Part shown: positions 50,938 through 59,890 of the stretch, in pieces
Layout: every line of letters begins with the position of its first letter
Numbering within the stretch: position 1 is the stretch's first letter
NCBI GenBank assembly: GCA_900544965.1
Contig: UQXE01000002.1
Location: forward strand, 23,755 to 87,754
DNA from: an uncultured Eubacteriales bacterium
GTDB taxonomy: Bacteria; Bacillota; Clostridia; Christensenellales; CAG-138
Length of the DNA stretch: 64,000 nucleotides
Direction: 5' to 3'
Notes under the pieces: generated by a model
Seen by the model: only the letters and a program-made list of their open reading frames with translations
Databases searched by the model: none
What the model was told of the DNA's origin: nothing
Position numbers and translations under genes: made by a program

Positions 50938-53900
50938 AACTTGCAAGGCTGGAAATAGTAGGCTTTAAATCGTTCGCTCAAAAAACCGTCATAGAATTCA
51001 ATGACGGTATTACTGCTATAATAGGACCAAACGGAAGCGGCAAGAGCAATATAGCCGATGCAATAAGATGGGTCTTGGGCGAGCAGAGCGCAAAGGCGCT
51101 GCGCGGCGCGCGTATGGAGGACGTGATATTCAACGGTACCGAGCAGAGACGCCCTCTATCCTATTGTGAAGTCACCCTTGTATTTGATAATGCGGATGGC
51201 CTATTAAATATAGATTATACCGAGGTTAGCGTAACAAGGCGCGTGTATCGTTCAAATGAAGGAGAATATCTCCTAAACGGAAAACAGTGCAGGTTAAAGG
51301 ATATACAGGAGCTGTTCAGGGATACCGGAATAGGAAAAGAGGGCTATTCCATAATTGGGCAGGGACGAGTTGACGAAATACTTTCTAACAGGTCAGGCGA
51401 CAGAAGGGCTATATTCGAGGAGGCAGCCGGGGTAATGCGCTATCGTGCCAGAAAGGAAGAGGCTGAAAGAAAGCTTGAAAACACCCGTAAGAATCTAATA
51501 AGGATAAATGACATTTTGACTGAATTGGAAGTACGCGTAGGTCCTTTGCATGAACAGTGCATAGCGGCGAAGAGGTATATTGAGCTTCGTGATGAGCTTA
51601 AAAAGGCGGAACTCAATCTGTTTTTAATACAATATGATAAACTTAATGAACGATTGACAGAAACGAATGCCCTGATTGAACAAATCTGCAACGAAATTGC
51701 GGATAACGAGGCGCTTGAAAGCGGATTAGCAAAGGAGTATGAGGCCGAGGAAGCGCTTGAGAGGACCATAAACTCCGAGATAAGCGGCTTAAAGAGCAAC
51801 CTTTTGACATATACAGCCGGTATTCAATCAACCCTTGGAGAAGCCCGCGTACTTCAGGAGCGCAGGATGAACGCCCAAAAGGAGCGGGACAGCGCAGTGA
51901 ACGCGATGTGCGGCGCTCAAGAAACGCTTAAGGGACTGTCGGAGAGAAAGCTCTCCATATCCGACAGCATAGCGGGCAAGTCTAAGCTAATAAGCAAACT
52001 GCGGCAAAGTCTTGAGGACTTAGAAGAAAAGTTTAAAAGATATACATACGATCTTGATGAAAAGGCCGGCACGATCGATCGTTGTAAGTCGAGCATAATT
52101 GAAGCCATGAACCGGCTGTCGGACGCAAAGAGCTTGAGGACGCGTCTTGAAACGATGAAGGTCAACCTTGAAGCCAGCCTCAAATCCATTAATGATGAAA
52201 TCAGCCAAAGAGGCGGCGAACTATCGGGGTTGGATAAAGAGCTTATAGAAGCTAACGCTCAGCTTAAAGGTTTGAGGGAAGAAAAAAACAGGCTTGATAA
52301 CGATCGAATCAGCGTTGAAGAGAAACGCAACGCCACGTCAGGCGACCTGGTTGAACTTAAAAAAGCTATGAGAAAATCCGAGCAAGCCCTTGAGTCGGGA
52401 CTTTCAAGGCTCAAGGTGCTGAAGGAAATGAATCAGGCCCATGAGGGTTATTACTCAAGCGTAAGAAATGTGCTGAGGGATTCGAAGCGGGATACACGGC
52501 TTGGCGAAGCGGTGGAAGGCGCCCTTGCTGAGCTTATACACGTTCCTGCTGAATTTGAAACCGCTATAGAGATGGCGCTGGGTTCCTCACTGCAAAACAT
52601 TGTAACGCCTACGGATGAGGACGCAAAGCTTGTAATAGAACATTTAAGAGCTAATAATTACGGCAGGGCAACATTTTTGCCGGTATCATCTATGAAACCG
52701 CGGACTTTAAACAACGATGAAAAATGCATGATACAATCTGACGGGGTGATAGGCATTGCGTCTGACCTTGTGGGTTACGGTCCACGCTATAAAAATGTAA
52801 TTGAAAATCTGCTTGGCCGAACGGTTATAGTACGTGATCTGGATACAGGGATAAAGATAAACGCAAAATCAAAGTCAGCTTTTCGTATCGCCACAGTAAA
52901 AGGCGATATCATAAATCCAGGGGGTTCTATTACAGGCGGAAGCACACAAAGGCGTGAATTCAGCCTGCTTGGCCGCCAGCGTGAGATGACTGAACTGGAA
53001 AACCGGCTAAAGTCCCAGAGACTGGAACTGGACGATATATCAAAAAGGGCCGAAGCAGGCGAGAGGCTTTTGAGCGAACTAGGCCAAAGCTCGGAAATGT
53101 TTAGAGAACGGATTCATAACATAGAAATCAGTACTGCCAAACAGTTAGAAAAAATCGATATAATTCAAAAATATATCAGCGCAGCCAAGTTTGAATTGGA
53201 GACGCAATATGAGGAGAGGGGCCGCCTTCAGGACAGCTTGGCGGACGTAGAGTCAAAGCTGGGAGAATCGGAGACGGCTCAGGGAAGTATTGAGGACAGC
53301 AATACGGCCACGCAGGAGGATATTACCAGGCTGCAAAACGAGCTTAATGCAATGCGTTTGGAGCAGGAGAGGAAAAATTCAGAAATCACCTCGCTTAAGG
53401 TACAGCTTATGGCTGAAAATAAAGAACTGGCAGCGCTGAATGGGGAGCTGAACCGAGTAGATTCCGACGCGGCCCGATTGTCGGCCGATATAGGCGATAA
53501 GGAACAGGCCGTAAACTCACTGAATGAGTCTATGGCCCAGCTTGACTTGCAGATTATACAAACGGACGCGAGCGTATGTTTAAAAAGGACTGAGGCAGAG
53601 TCGCTCGAAGACAGGATTAACGGCCTAGAGGCGGAGCAAGACAAGCGCATTGACAAACTCAAGGAACTGCGCGTAAGAAGAGGCGAACTTTCCAGCGCAA
53701 TTGAAGCGCTCAGGGATAGGAGACACCGAGCCGAACTCAGCCTCAACAAGGCGGAGCTTGAGCTTTCCGGAATTCAGGAAAGGGTTTGGAACGACTACAA
53801 TCTTACTTATGACAATATAACCCCCTACAGGCGCGGGGCTACGGCCGCGGCAGAGCATCTGCTGGCCGACGATATAAGAAAAGAGATGAGAAGCCTGGGC

Positions 53901-54497
53901 GACGTCAGGGTCGGCGCTATCGAGGAATACGACCTTGTAAAAGAGCGATATGATTCTTTGAAGGCCCAGTACGGTGATCTGGAAATGGCGGAATCTGATC
54001 TTAGACAGCTTATAACAGAGCTTCTGGAGAGCATGAAACTGGAGTTCAGACGCCAGTTTGAATTGATAAGATCTAACTTTACAAGCGTTTTTTCAGAGCT
54101 GTTCAGGGGAGGCAAAGCGGACCTTGTTCTTTCCGACGGTGCGGATATACTTAACTGCGATATAGATATAATAGCGCAGCCGCCGGGGAAGAAATTGCAG
54201 CTCCTCTCCCTGTTGTCAGGGGGAGAGCGTGCGCTTACTGCGATTGCCCTGCTGTTTGCGATACTAAAGCTAAAGCCCACGGCGTTTTGCATTTTGGACG
54301 AAATCGAGACGTCGCTCGACGAGGTCAACGTTTCCAACTTTGCTGAATACCTTGGCAACTATTCGAGTGACACGCAGTTTATACTCATAACGCACAGAAA
54401 GGGCAGCATGGCTGTTTGCAACGCTTTATATGGCGTTACAATGGAGGAAAAGGGAGTATCAAAAATAGTATCAGCGCGTTTTGATGAAGCTGGTTGA
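50934..54497 (+). CDS. smc: Chromosome segregation ATPase SMC
   Basis: Condensin subunit of 1187 residues that compacts and segregates the chromosome with ScpA and ScpB. Walker A GPNGSGKSN lies at residues 32-40. Two long coiled coils (about 170-500 and 670-1020) flank a hinge with GDIINPGGSITGGS near 660. The signature LSGGERAL is near residue 1096 and Walker B reads CILDEIETSLDEVN. TTG start in a four-base overlap with rnc. ftsY follows after 19 bases, the common rnc-smc-ftsY order. Confidence 0.96.
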   Translation: MKLARLEIVGFKSFAQKTVIEFNDGITAIIGPNGSGKSNIADAIRWVLGEQSAKALRGARMEDVIFNGTEQRRPLSYCEVTLVFDNADGLLNIDYTEVSVTRRVYRSNEGEYLLNGKQCRLKDIQELFRDTGIGKEGYSIIGQGRVDEILSNRSGDRRAIFEEAAGVMRYRARKEEAERKLENTRKNLIRINDILTELEVRVGPLHEQCIAAKRYIELRDELKKAELNLFLIQYDKLNERLTETNALIEQICNEIADNEALESGLAKEYEAEEALERTINSEISGLKSNLLTYTAGIQSTLGEARVLQERRMNAQKERDSAVNAMCGAQETLKGLSERKLSISDSIAGKSKLISKLRQSLEDLEEKFKRYTYDLDEKAGTIDRCKSSIIEAMNRLSDAKSLRTRLETMKVNLEASLKSINDEISQRGGELSGLDKELIEANAQLKGLREEKNRLDNDRISVEEKRNATSGDLVELKKAMRKSEQALESGLSRLKVLKEMNQAHEGYYSSVRNVLRDSKRDTRLGEAVEGALAELIHVPAEFETAIEMALGSSLQNIVTPTDEDAKLVIEHLRANNYGRATFLPVSSMKPRTLNNDEKCMIQSDGVIGIASDLVGYGPRYKNVIENLLGRTVIVRDLDTGIKINAKSKSAFRIATVKGDIINPGGSITGGSTQRREFSLLGRQREMTELENRLKSQRLELDDISKRAEAGERLLSELGQSSEMFRERIHNIEISTAKQLEKIDIIQKYISAAKFELETQYEERGRLQDSLADVESKLGESETAQGSIEDSNTATQEDITRLQNELNAMRLEQERKNSEITSLKVQLMAENKELAALNGELNRVDSDAARLSADIGDKEQAVNSLNESMAQLDLQIIQTDASVCLKRTEAESLEDRINGLEAEQDKRIDKLKELRVRRGELSSAIEALRDRRHRAELSLNKAELELSGIQERVWNDYNLTYDNITPYRRGATAAAEHLLADDIRKEMRSLGDVRVGAIEEYDLVKERYDSLKAQYGDLEMAESDLRQLITELLESMKLEFRRQFELIRSNFTSVFSELFRGGKADLVLSDGADILNCDIDIIAQPPGKKLQLLSLLSGGERALTAIALLFAILKLKPTAFCILDEIETSLDEVNVSNFAEYLGNYSSDTQFILITHRKGSMAVCNALYGVTMEEKGVSKIVSARFDEAG

Positions 54498-54516
54498 TAA
54501 ACAAAAGGGGGATTAT

Positions 54517-55638
54517 ATGTTTTTATTTGGCAAGAAGAACAAAAAGGGAAAAGATAAAGATAGGAAGAAAACGGATGAGGTAATCAAGGAGGAAGTAAAA
54601 GCCGCCGAAGTAATTGACGATCCTGACGAGCCGTATGCTGTTCAAATGGAAGAGTCCAACAAGGACCGCTTATCAGAAGCCGATGATCAGGAGAACGCGG
54701 CGCCTCAGCCAAAAGAACAGAAACCTGAGAGGAAGGGCGGCCTGTTCTCCAGGCTGAGAGAGGGTTTGTCAAAGACAAGAAACACGCTGTTTGCGGGCCT
54801 TTTTTCAGGCAGCGACGATAAGATTGACGACGAATTTTTCGACGAACTGGAAGAGGCGATGATTGTTGCGGATATGGGATTTGAAACCACTAACCTCGTT
54901 CTTGACAAACTAAGGCAGGAGCTTAAAGCGTCTAAAATAAAAAACCGAACCGATGCGAAGGAAGCCATAATACGTATTATTGCCGACGCGATGAGGCCCG
55001 ATAACGCGTTTTTAGAAGCAAATGACGCCTCCGGCGCCATATTGCTTATCGTTGGAGTAAACGGGGTGGGAAAGACGACCTCAATAGGCAAGCTTGCAAG
55101 TTATTATTCCGATATGGGAAGAAAGCCTATTATGGCCGCCGCAGACACCTTCAGAGCTGCCGCCGCGGAACAGCTCACCATATGGGCCGAGCGCACCGGT
55201 ACCCCTATTGTAAAGCATGGGGAGGGGGCGGATCCGGCGGCCGTAGTGTTTGACGCGATAGCGTCTTACAAGGCGAAAGGGCTGGATATGCTGATCTGCG
55301 ATACGGCTGGCAGGCTGCATAACAAGAAAAACCTAATGAATGAGCTTAGCAAGATACGCAGGGTAATAGACAGGGAATTGCCTGGGACGCCATGCGAGGT
55401 ACTGCTGGTTCTTGACGCTACCACGGGGCAAAACGCGATAGCTCAGGCAAAGGCGTTCGGCGAATCGGCAGGACTGACGGGGATCATAATCACTAAGCTT
55501 GACGGAACCGCAAAGGGAGGGGTGGCCGTAGCTGTAAAGCATGAGCTCGGTCTGCCCGTTCGTTTCGTGGGCGTAGGCGAAGGCGTATGCGACCTGCAGC
55601 CTTTTGACGCTGATGAATTTGCCAGGGCGCTGATCTGA
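54517..55638 (+). CDS. ftsY: Signal recognition particle receptor FtsY
   Basis: SRP receptor GTPase of about 373 residues that docks ribosome-SRP complexes at the membrane. A highly charged N-terminal region (about 1-90, FLFGKKNKKGKDKDRKK, then acidic) precedes the NG domain. G1 GVNGVGKTT is near 178, the conserved ADTFRAAAAEQL follows, then DTAGRLHNK and TKLDGTAKGG. The ATG at 54517 has AAGGGGG upstream; an opening at 54481 overlaps smc and lacks a site. Its partner Ffh is encoded just downstream. Confidence 0.96.
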   Translation: MFLFGKKNKKGKDKDRKKTDEVIKEEVKAAEVIDDPDEPYAVQMEESNKDRLSEADDQENAAPQPKEQKPERKGGLFSRLREGLSKTRNTLFAGLFSGSDDKIDDEFFDELEEAMIVADMGFETTNLVLDKLRQELKASKIKNRTDAKEAIIRIIADAMRPDNAFLEANDASGAILLIVGVNGVGKTTSIGKLASYYSDMGRKPIMAAADTFRAAAAEQLTIWAERTGTPIVKHGEGADPAAVVFDAIASYKAKGLDMLICDTAGRLHNKKNLMNELSKIRRVIDRELPGTPCEVLLVLDATTGQNAIAQAKAFGESAGLTGIIITKLDGTAKGGVAVAVKHELGLPVRFVGVGEGVCDLQPFDADEFARALI

Positions 55639-55656
55639 AGGGAATAATATATTTGC

Positions 55657-55703
55657 TAAAACGGAGGCAGATTTGGTTAATTAGCTTGACTGCCTCCGTT
55701 TTT
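55657..55703 (+). terminator. Terminator of the rnc-smc-ftsY unit
   Basis: AAAACGGAGGCAG (55658-55670) pairs with CTGCCTCCGTTTTT (55690-55703) around a 19-base loop. The 3' arm also holds the promoter of the next operon. Confidence 0.88.
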
Positions 55704-55713
55704 AGTGTATAAT
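55686..55713 (+). promoter_or_regulatory. Promoter of ylxM-ffh overlapping the ftsY terminator
   Basis: TTGACT (55686-55691), a 16-base spacer, TATAAT (55708-55713). The -35 element overlaps the start of the 3' arm of the ftsY terminator. Confidence 0.65.
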
Positions 55714-55756
55714 TGTTATCTGTAAAGCAAACAACTTTACAGACGGGTGGTGCAGC

Positions 55757-56092
55757 ATGGATCATGTAGAGCTGGGAATATTGTTGGACTTTTATGGACC
55801 GCTTTTGACAAAACGCCAGCTTTGCATCATGGATCAAACAGTAAACGAGGACTGCTCTTTATCCGAAATTGCGGAGCGCGAAGGGATATCCCGCCAGGGA
55901 GTGAGGGATGCCTTGAGAAAAGCTGAGGAGCAGCTGCGCTTTTATGAACGTATGATAAGGGTTGCCGGCAGATTTAGAGAGATTTCGGATATATTGGAAT
56001 CTATTGAAAAGAGCATTGGGAATATACCTGCCGGACAGCGTGAGGCTATTGAGAGGGATTTGCGCCGAATCAGGCGGATTTTGGAGGAGTAA
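55757..56092 (+). CDS. ylxM: YlxM-family helix-turn-helix protein, SRP-associated
   Basis: Protein of 111 residues in the UPF0122/YlxM family. A sigma-70 region-4-like helix-turn-helix is seen in FYGPLLTKRQLCIMDQTVNED followed by SLSEIAEREGISRQGVRDALRKAE. In Streptococcus it modulates SRP assembly with Ffh. ATG after GGGTGG; ffh starts 2 bases after its stop, so the pair is coupled. The promoter lies inside the upstream terminator. Confidence 0.9.
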   Translation: MDHVELGILLDFYGPLLTKRQLCIMDQTVNEDCSLSEIAEREGISRQGVRDALRKAEEQLRFYERMIRVAGRFREISDILESIEKSIGNIPAGQREAIERDLRRIRRILEE

Positions 56093-56094
56093 AA

Positions 56095-57438
56095 ATGGCA
56101 TTTGAAGGCATTGCCTCAAAACTGCAGAACGTATTTAAAAAATTAACCGGCAGGGGCAAGCTTAGCGAAAAGGATCTCAAAGAGGCGATGCGTGAAGTTA
56201 AGCTTGCGCTTTTAGAGGCCGATGTCAACTTCAACGTTGTAAAAACTTTTATCAAAAGCGTAACGGACCGCGCCGTAGGCGCTGAAGTAATGGAAAGCCT
56301 TACGCCTGGCCAGCAGGTCATAAAAATAGTAAACGACGAACTTACTGCGCTTATGGGCGGAATTAACGCCAAGATAGAATTTGGGCCGTCCAAACCGGCC
56401 GTAATATTAATGGCGGGTTTGCAAGGAGCGGGAAAGACGACGATGTCTGGAAAGCTTGCCGGATACTTGAAAAAGCAGTATGGCAAATCTCCCCTCATGG
56501 TGGCTTGCGATATATACCGCCCCGCGGCGATTAAGCAGCTTCAGATTTTGGGCGAAAAGCTTGATATACCCGTATATGAACAGGGGCAGAGCGAACCCGT
56601 TAAGATTGCGCTGGACGCGATAGAACATGCAAAGCGTCACCTTTATGACGTAGTAATAATCGATACAGCCGGCAGACTTCATATAGACGAGTCCATGATG
56701 GACGAGATCGCGGCTTTAAGGGAGGCTGTCCGCCCTGCCGAGGTGTTGCTTGTAGTGGACGCAATGACAGGCCAGGACGCTGTAAACGTGGCAAAGAGCT
56801 TTAATGAGCGTCTTGAGCTTACGGGCGTTATATTAACAAAGCTTGACGGAGATACCAGGGGAGGGGCGGCGCTTTCGGTGCGGTCCGTCACGGGCAAGCC
56901 GATTAAATTCTCAGGAACCGGTGAAAAGCTCACGGATATTGAGCCGTTTCACCCAGAGCGTATGGCCTCTCGTATACTTGGCATGGGCGATATGCTGACC
57001 CTTATCGAAAAGGCTCAGGCTGCGTTCGATGAAAAGAAGGCTATGGAACTCGAGGCTAAACTCCGCAAGGATGAATTCACGCTGGACGATTTTCTTGAGC
57101 AATTTGAGCAGGTAAAGGATATGGGTTCATATCAGGAGATCCTGTCTATGATGGGCGTTAATCCCGCTCAGCTTCAAAACGCGGAGATAGACGAGCGGCA
57201 GGTAGCCAGAAACGAAGCGATAATACGTGCGATGACCCCGTTTGAAAGGCGCAAGCCGGATATATTAAACGCAAGCCGGAGAAGGCGCATAGCGGCTGGC
57301 AGCGGAACTACCATTCAGGATGTAAACCGGCTGCTGAACCAATTTAACAGTACCCGCAAGATGATGAAGCAGCTTACCGGCGGCAAAATCAGAAAAGGGA
57401 AGGGCAGAAAGGGAAAAGGCCTGCCCTTTGGATTCTAG
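56095..57438 (+). CDS. ffh: Signal recognition particle protein Ffh
   Basis: SRP54 homologue of 447 residues that binds signal peptides and 4.5S/6S RNA. N domain at the start, G1 GLQGAGKTT (about 108), ACDIYRPAAIKQL, DTAGRLHID, TKLDGDTRGGAAL, then the M domain with ILGMGDMLTLIEKAQ and the methionine-rich DMGSYQEILSMMGV and MMKQLTGGKIRKGKGR. No SRP RNA gene was found in the window. A small hairpin with a T-run separates it from rpsP. Confidence 0.97.
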   Translation: MAFEGIASKLQNVFKKLTGRGKLSEKDLKEAMREVKLALLEADVNFNVVKTFIKSVTDRAVGAEVMESLTPGQQVIKIVNDELTALMGGINAKIEFGPSKPAVILMAGLQGAGKTTMSGKLAGYLKKQYGKSPLMVACDIYRPAAIKQLQILGEKLDIPVYEQGQSEPVKIALDAIEHAKRHLYDVVIIDTAGRLHIDESMMDEIAALREAVRPAEVLLVVDAMTGQDAVNVAKSFNERLELTGVILTKLDGDTRGGAALSVRSVTGKPIKFSGTGEKLTDIEPFHPERMASRILGMGDMLTLIEKAQAAFDEKKAMELEAKLRKDEFTLDDFLEQFEQVKDMGSYQEILSMMGVNPAQLQNAEIDERQVARNEAIIRAMTPFERRKPDILNASRRRRIAAGSGTTIQDVNRLLNQFNSTRKMMKQLTGGKIRKGKGRKGKGLPFGF

Positions 57439-57443
57439 CTAGT

Positions 57444-57471
57444 AACGGATATCCGTTTTAGATATTTTTTT
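57444..57471 (+). terminator. Attenuator-like hairpin between ffh and rpsP
   Basis: AACGG (57444-57448), loop ATAT, CCGTT (57453-57457), then TTAGATATTTTTTT. The stem is short, so it is probably a partial terminator that lowers read-through into rpsP. Confidence 0.5.
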
Positions 57472-57492
57472 ATTGTATTAGGAGGAAATAAG

Positions 57493-57735
57493 ATGGTTAA
57501 GATCAGACTTCGCAGGATGGGAGCGAAGAAGGCTCCCTTCTACAGGATAGTAGTAGCGGATTCGCGCGCGCCGCGTGATGGAGCGTTCATTGAGGAGATA
57601 GGATATTATAATCCGCTTACCGATCCGGCAGAGATAAAGGTCGACGCCGAAAGCGCGGCCAAGTGGCTGAAAAACGGAGCGCAGCCCACAGATACCGTCA
57701 GGGCGTTGCTCAAAAAGAGCGGTGTTTTGCAATGA
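57493..57735 (+). CDS. rpsP: 30S ribosomal protein S16
   Basis: Ribosomal protein of 80 residues. MVKIRLRRMGAKKAPFYRIV, ADSRAPRDGAFIEEIGYYNP and AAKWLKNGAQPTDTVR are standard. AGGAGG precedes the ATG. Its stop overlaps khpA by four bases (ATGA). It opens the rpsP-khpA-rimM-trmD group for ribosome assembly. Confidence 0.97.
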   Translation: MVKIRLRRMGAKKAPFYRIVVADSRAPRDGAFIEEIGYYNPLTDPAEIKVDAESAAKWLKNGAQPTDTVRALLKKSGVLQ

Positions 57736-58076
57736 CAGACTCGCTTAGGGAACCCATTGAAGGCCAATCCAATGTTATGGTAGATGCTGACACACGGGTT
57801 TCGTCCGTTTCTAACGATCCGGCTGAAGTTAAAAGGGATCTTGATCAGATTATTGCGCTGGTCGGGCATATTGCCAGAAACCTTGTTGACAATCCAGACG
57901 CCGTTAAGATTACCTCATCCATCGCAGAGCGTACAACCATAATAGAGCTCACAGTTGCTCAGGAGGATACGGGAAAGGTAATTGGAAAGCAGGGCAGGAT
58001 CGCTAAAGCGGTGCGGGCTATCGTGAAGGCAGCCGCCGTCAAGCAGGGAAGGCACTACGTGCTCAATATAATGTAG
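57732..58076 (+). CDS. khpA: KhpA-type KH-domain RNA-binding protein with N-terminal extension
   Basis: RNA-binding protein of about 114 residues, normally paired with KhpB in Firmicutes. The KH domain fills the last ~75 residues: LVGHIARNLVDNPDAVKI, then VAQEDTGKVIGKQGRIAKAV with the GxxG loop GKQG, and ending HYVLNIM. The first ~38 residues (MTDSLREPIEGQSNVMVDAD) are polar and unlike the usual ~76-residue family. The ATG overlaps the rpsP stop, which supports this start; an internal start cannot be excluded. rimM starts 1 base after its stop. Confidence 0.87.
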   Translation: MTDSLREPIEGQSNVMVDADTRVSSVSNDPAEVKRDLDQIIALVGHIARNLVDNPDAVKITSSIAERTTIIELTVAQEDTGKVIGKQGRIAKAVRAIVKAAAVKQGRHYVLNIM

Positions 58077-58077
58077 A

Positions 58078-58593
58078 ATGAACTACCTGAGAGTTGGCTT
58101 GATAACGCGCCCGCATGGAGTCCATGGCGATGTGAAGGTGATACCTCTTACGGATAATCCGGAAAGATTTCGCGATCTAAAGGAAGCGTTCATTGAAAAC
58201 AATGGAGCGTATGAACCCGTTTTGGTGAGCAATGCAAGGGTTCAGCCCGATGCGGCGTTTGTCACGCTTTCATGCTCCAAGTCGATTGAGAACGCCGAAA
58301 GGTTGAGAAACCTATACCTGTGTGTCGACCGCATTCATGCCGTACGGCTCCCAGAAGGACGTTACTTTATAGCGGACCTGACCGGATGCGATGTGTTCGA
58401 CAGCGACGGTAATGACCTTGGCAGGCTGACAGACGTGTTGGAGACAGGCGCCAATGACGTATATGTAATAGAAGGCAGTCGGAGATTATTGGTTCCGGCG
58501 CTGAAGAAGCTGCTTAAATCAGTAGATATTGCCAATAAGCGCATAATCTTGGACAGCCATACGCTATCGGAGGTGGGGTTATTTGAGGATTGA
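58078..58593 (+). CDS. rimM: 16S rRNA processing protein RimM
   Basis: Ribosome maturation factor of 171 residues that helps assemble the head of the 30S subunit with S19. Start LRVGLITRPHGVHGDVKVIPLTDNPERF is typical, and the C-terminal PRC-barrel shows LTGCDVFDSDGNDLGRLTDVL, GANDVYVI and LLVPALKKL. Starts directly after khpA and overlaps trmD by 11 bases. Confidence 0.95.
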   Translation: MNYLRVGLITRPHGVHGDVKVIPLTDNPERFRDLKEAFIENNGAYEPVLVSNARVQPDAAFVTLSCSKSIENAERLRNLYLCVDRIHAVRLPEGRYFIADLTGCDVFDSDGNDLGRLTDVLETGANDVYVIEGSRRLLVPALKKLLKSVDIANKRIILDSHTLSEVGLFED

Positions 58594-59305
58594 TATACTC
58601 ACCCTGTTCCCCGAAATGTTTCATGGCGTGCTTAACTCAAGTATTCTTAAACGCGCTTTAAACGCTGGTATAATGGATTTCAGGCTTCATAATATCCGGG
58701 ATTATTCGGCTTCAAAGCATAGAAATACGGACGATTATTCGTTTGGCGGCGGAGTGGGGATGGTGATGATGCCCCAGCCTATATTTGATTGTCTGGATAC
58801 CATACTTGAAGACGGAGATTCGGCGCGCTTAATATGCACCACTCCCAGAGGCAGGGTTTTAAACCAACGCATAGCCAGGGAGCTGTCTGGAGAAAAAAGG
58901 CTTGTTATATTATGCGGCCATTATGAGGGAATAGATGAGCGCGCGATGTCCATGTTTGATGACGAGATATCCGTAGGGGATTATGTATTAACCGGAGGCG
59001 AGATTCCAGCCATGGTCATCGTAGACTGCGTTTCACGATTAATACCGGGGGTGTTGGGGTCCGAAGAATCGACGGAGGACGAATCATTTTCCTATGGACT
59101 GCTTGAATACCCGCAGTATACAAGGCCGGCCGAATACCGCGGCCAAAGGGTGCCCGACGTATTGCTCAACGGTAACCATGCGGCTATAAACAGGTGGCGC
59201 AGGGAGCAATCGTTGCTCATGACGCTGAGGCGCAGGCCCGAGCTGCTGAGGACGGCTGAGCTATCTGATAAAGATAGAAAATTTTTAGAACAGTTTCAAG
59301 AATAG
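58583..59305 (+). CDS. trmD: tRNA (guanine37-N1)-methyltransferase TrmD
   Basis: SPOUT-family enzyme of 240 residues that makes m1G37 in tRNA, preventing frameshifts. MRIDILTLFPEMFHGVLNSS at the start, the deep knot region ILCGHYEGIDERA and IGDYVLTGGE-type VGDYVLTGGEIPA near residue 133, then LEYPQYTRPAEYRG and PDVLLNGNHAAI. TTG start with GGAGGTGGGG upstream, overlapping rimM by 11 bases. Confidence 0.96.
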   Translation: MRIDILTLFPEMFHGVLNSSILKRALNAGIMDFRLHNIRDYSASKHRNTDDYSFGGGVGMVMMPQPIFDCLDTILEDGDSARLICTTPRGRVLNQRIARELSGEKRLVILCGHYEGIDERAMSMFDDEISVGDYVLTGGEIPAMVIVDCVSRLIPGVLGSEESTEDESFSYGLLEYPQYTRPAEYRGQRVPDVLLNGNHAAINRWRREQSLLMTLRRRPELLRTAELSDKDRKFLEQFQE

Positions 59306-59346
59306 CGGTCGTCTAAATCTTGCACGATATAGATTGCCCGAATAGC

Positions 59347-59375
59347 TTGAACATAAAAATGGCACATGTTATAAT
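59347..59375 (+). promoter_or_regulatory. Promoter of rplS
   Basis: TTGAAC (59347-59352), a 17-base spacer, TATAAT (59370-59375). The leader 59382-59445 has GC-rich self-complementary segments (GCGGTCCGC at 59392-59400) and may be a ribosomal protein leader; I could not match it to a named family. Confidence 0.75.
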
Positions 59376-59445
59376 TAAATTTAGACAATGTGCGGTCCGC
59401 TGCGCTTGGATAGCGTATGAACGCGCATGAGGAAGGAGAATTAAA

Positions 59446-59799
59446 ATGTCTGATATCATTCGTGAACTTGAAAAGGAACAGCTGCGTACCGATCTTCCCA
59501 AGCTGGAGATAGGCGACACTGTACGCGTATTTGTGAAGGTTATAGAGGGCTCGCGTGAGAGGCTTCAAAACTTTGAGGGAACGGTTATTAAGATGCAGGG
59601 CGGTGGAATAAGGAAGACCTTTACCGTTCGCAGATTGTCATACGGAATAGGCGTAGAGAGAACGTTCCCATACAACAGCCCCCGTATTGGCCGCATTGAA
59701 GTTGTGCGCCACGGTAAAGTGCGCAGGGCAAAGCTCTATTATCTAAGGGACCGCGTCGGTAAGGCAGCTAAGGTAGCGGAACGAATAGTAGAAAAATAA
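59446..59799 (+). CDS. rplS: 50S ribosomal protein L19
   Basis: Ribosomal protein of 117 residues at the subunit interface. Seen: GDTVRVFVKVIEGSRERLQ, FEGTVIKMQGGGIRKTFTVR, YGIGVERTFPYNSPRI and KVRRAKLYYLRDRVGKAAK, all standard. ATG after AAGGAG. Has its own promoter after trmD and a hairpin behind it. Confidence 0.97.
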   Translation: MSDIIRELEKEQLRTDLPKLEIGDTVRVFVKVIEGSRERLQNFEGTVIKMQGGGIRKTFTVRRLSYGIGVERTFPYNSPRIGRIEVVRHGKVRRAKLYYLRDRVGKAAKVAERIVEK

Positions 59800-59815
59800 G
59801 CGGTTTTCCACTAAC

Positions 59816-59846
59816 GCCCCCATGCTCAGGCAATGGGGGCTTATTA
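59816..59846 (+). terminator. Probable terminator after rplS
   Basis: GCCCCCAT (59816-59823), loop of nine, ATGGGGGC (59833-59840), then TTATTAT. The stem is strong and the T-run imperfect. Confidence 0.65.
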
Positions 59847-59890
59847 TAGGTATATATAATAATTTGACTGCTGTTTTGGAGGTAAGCGAA

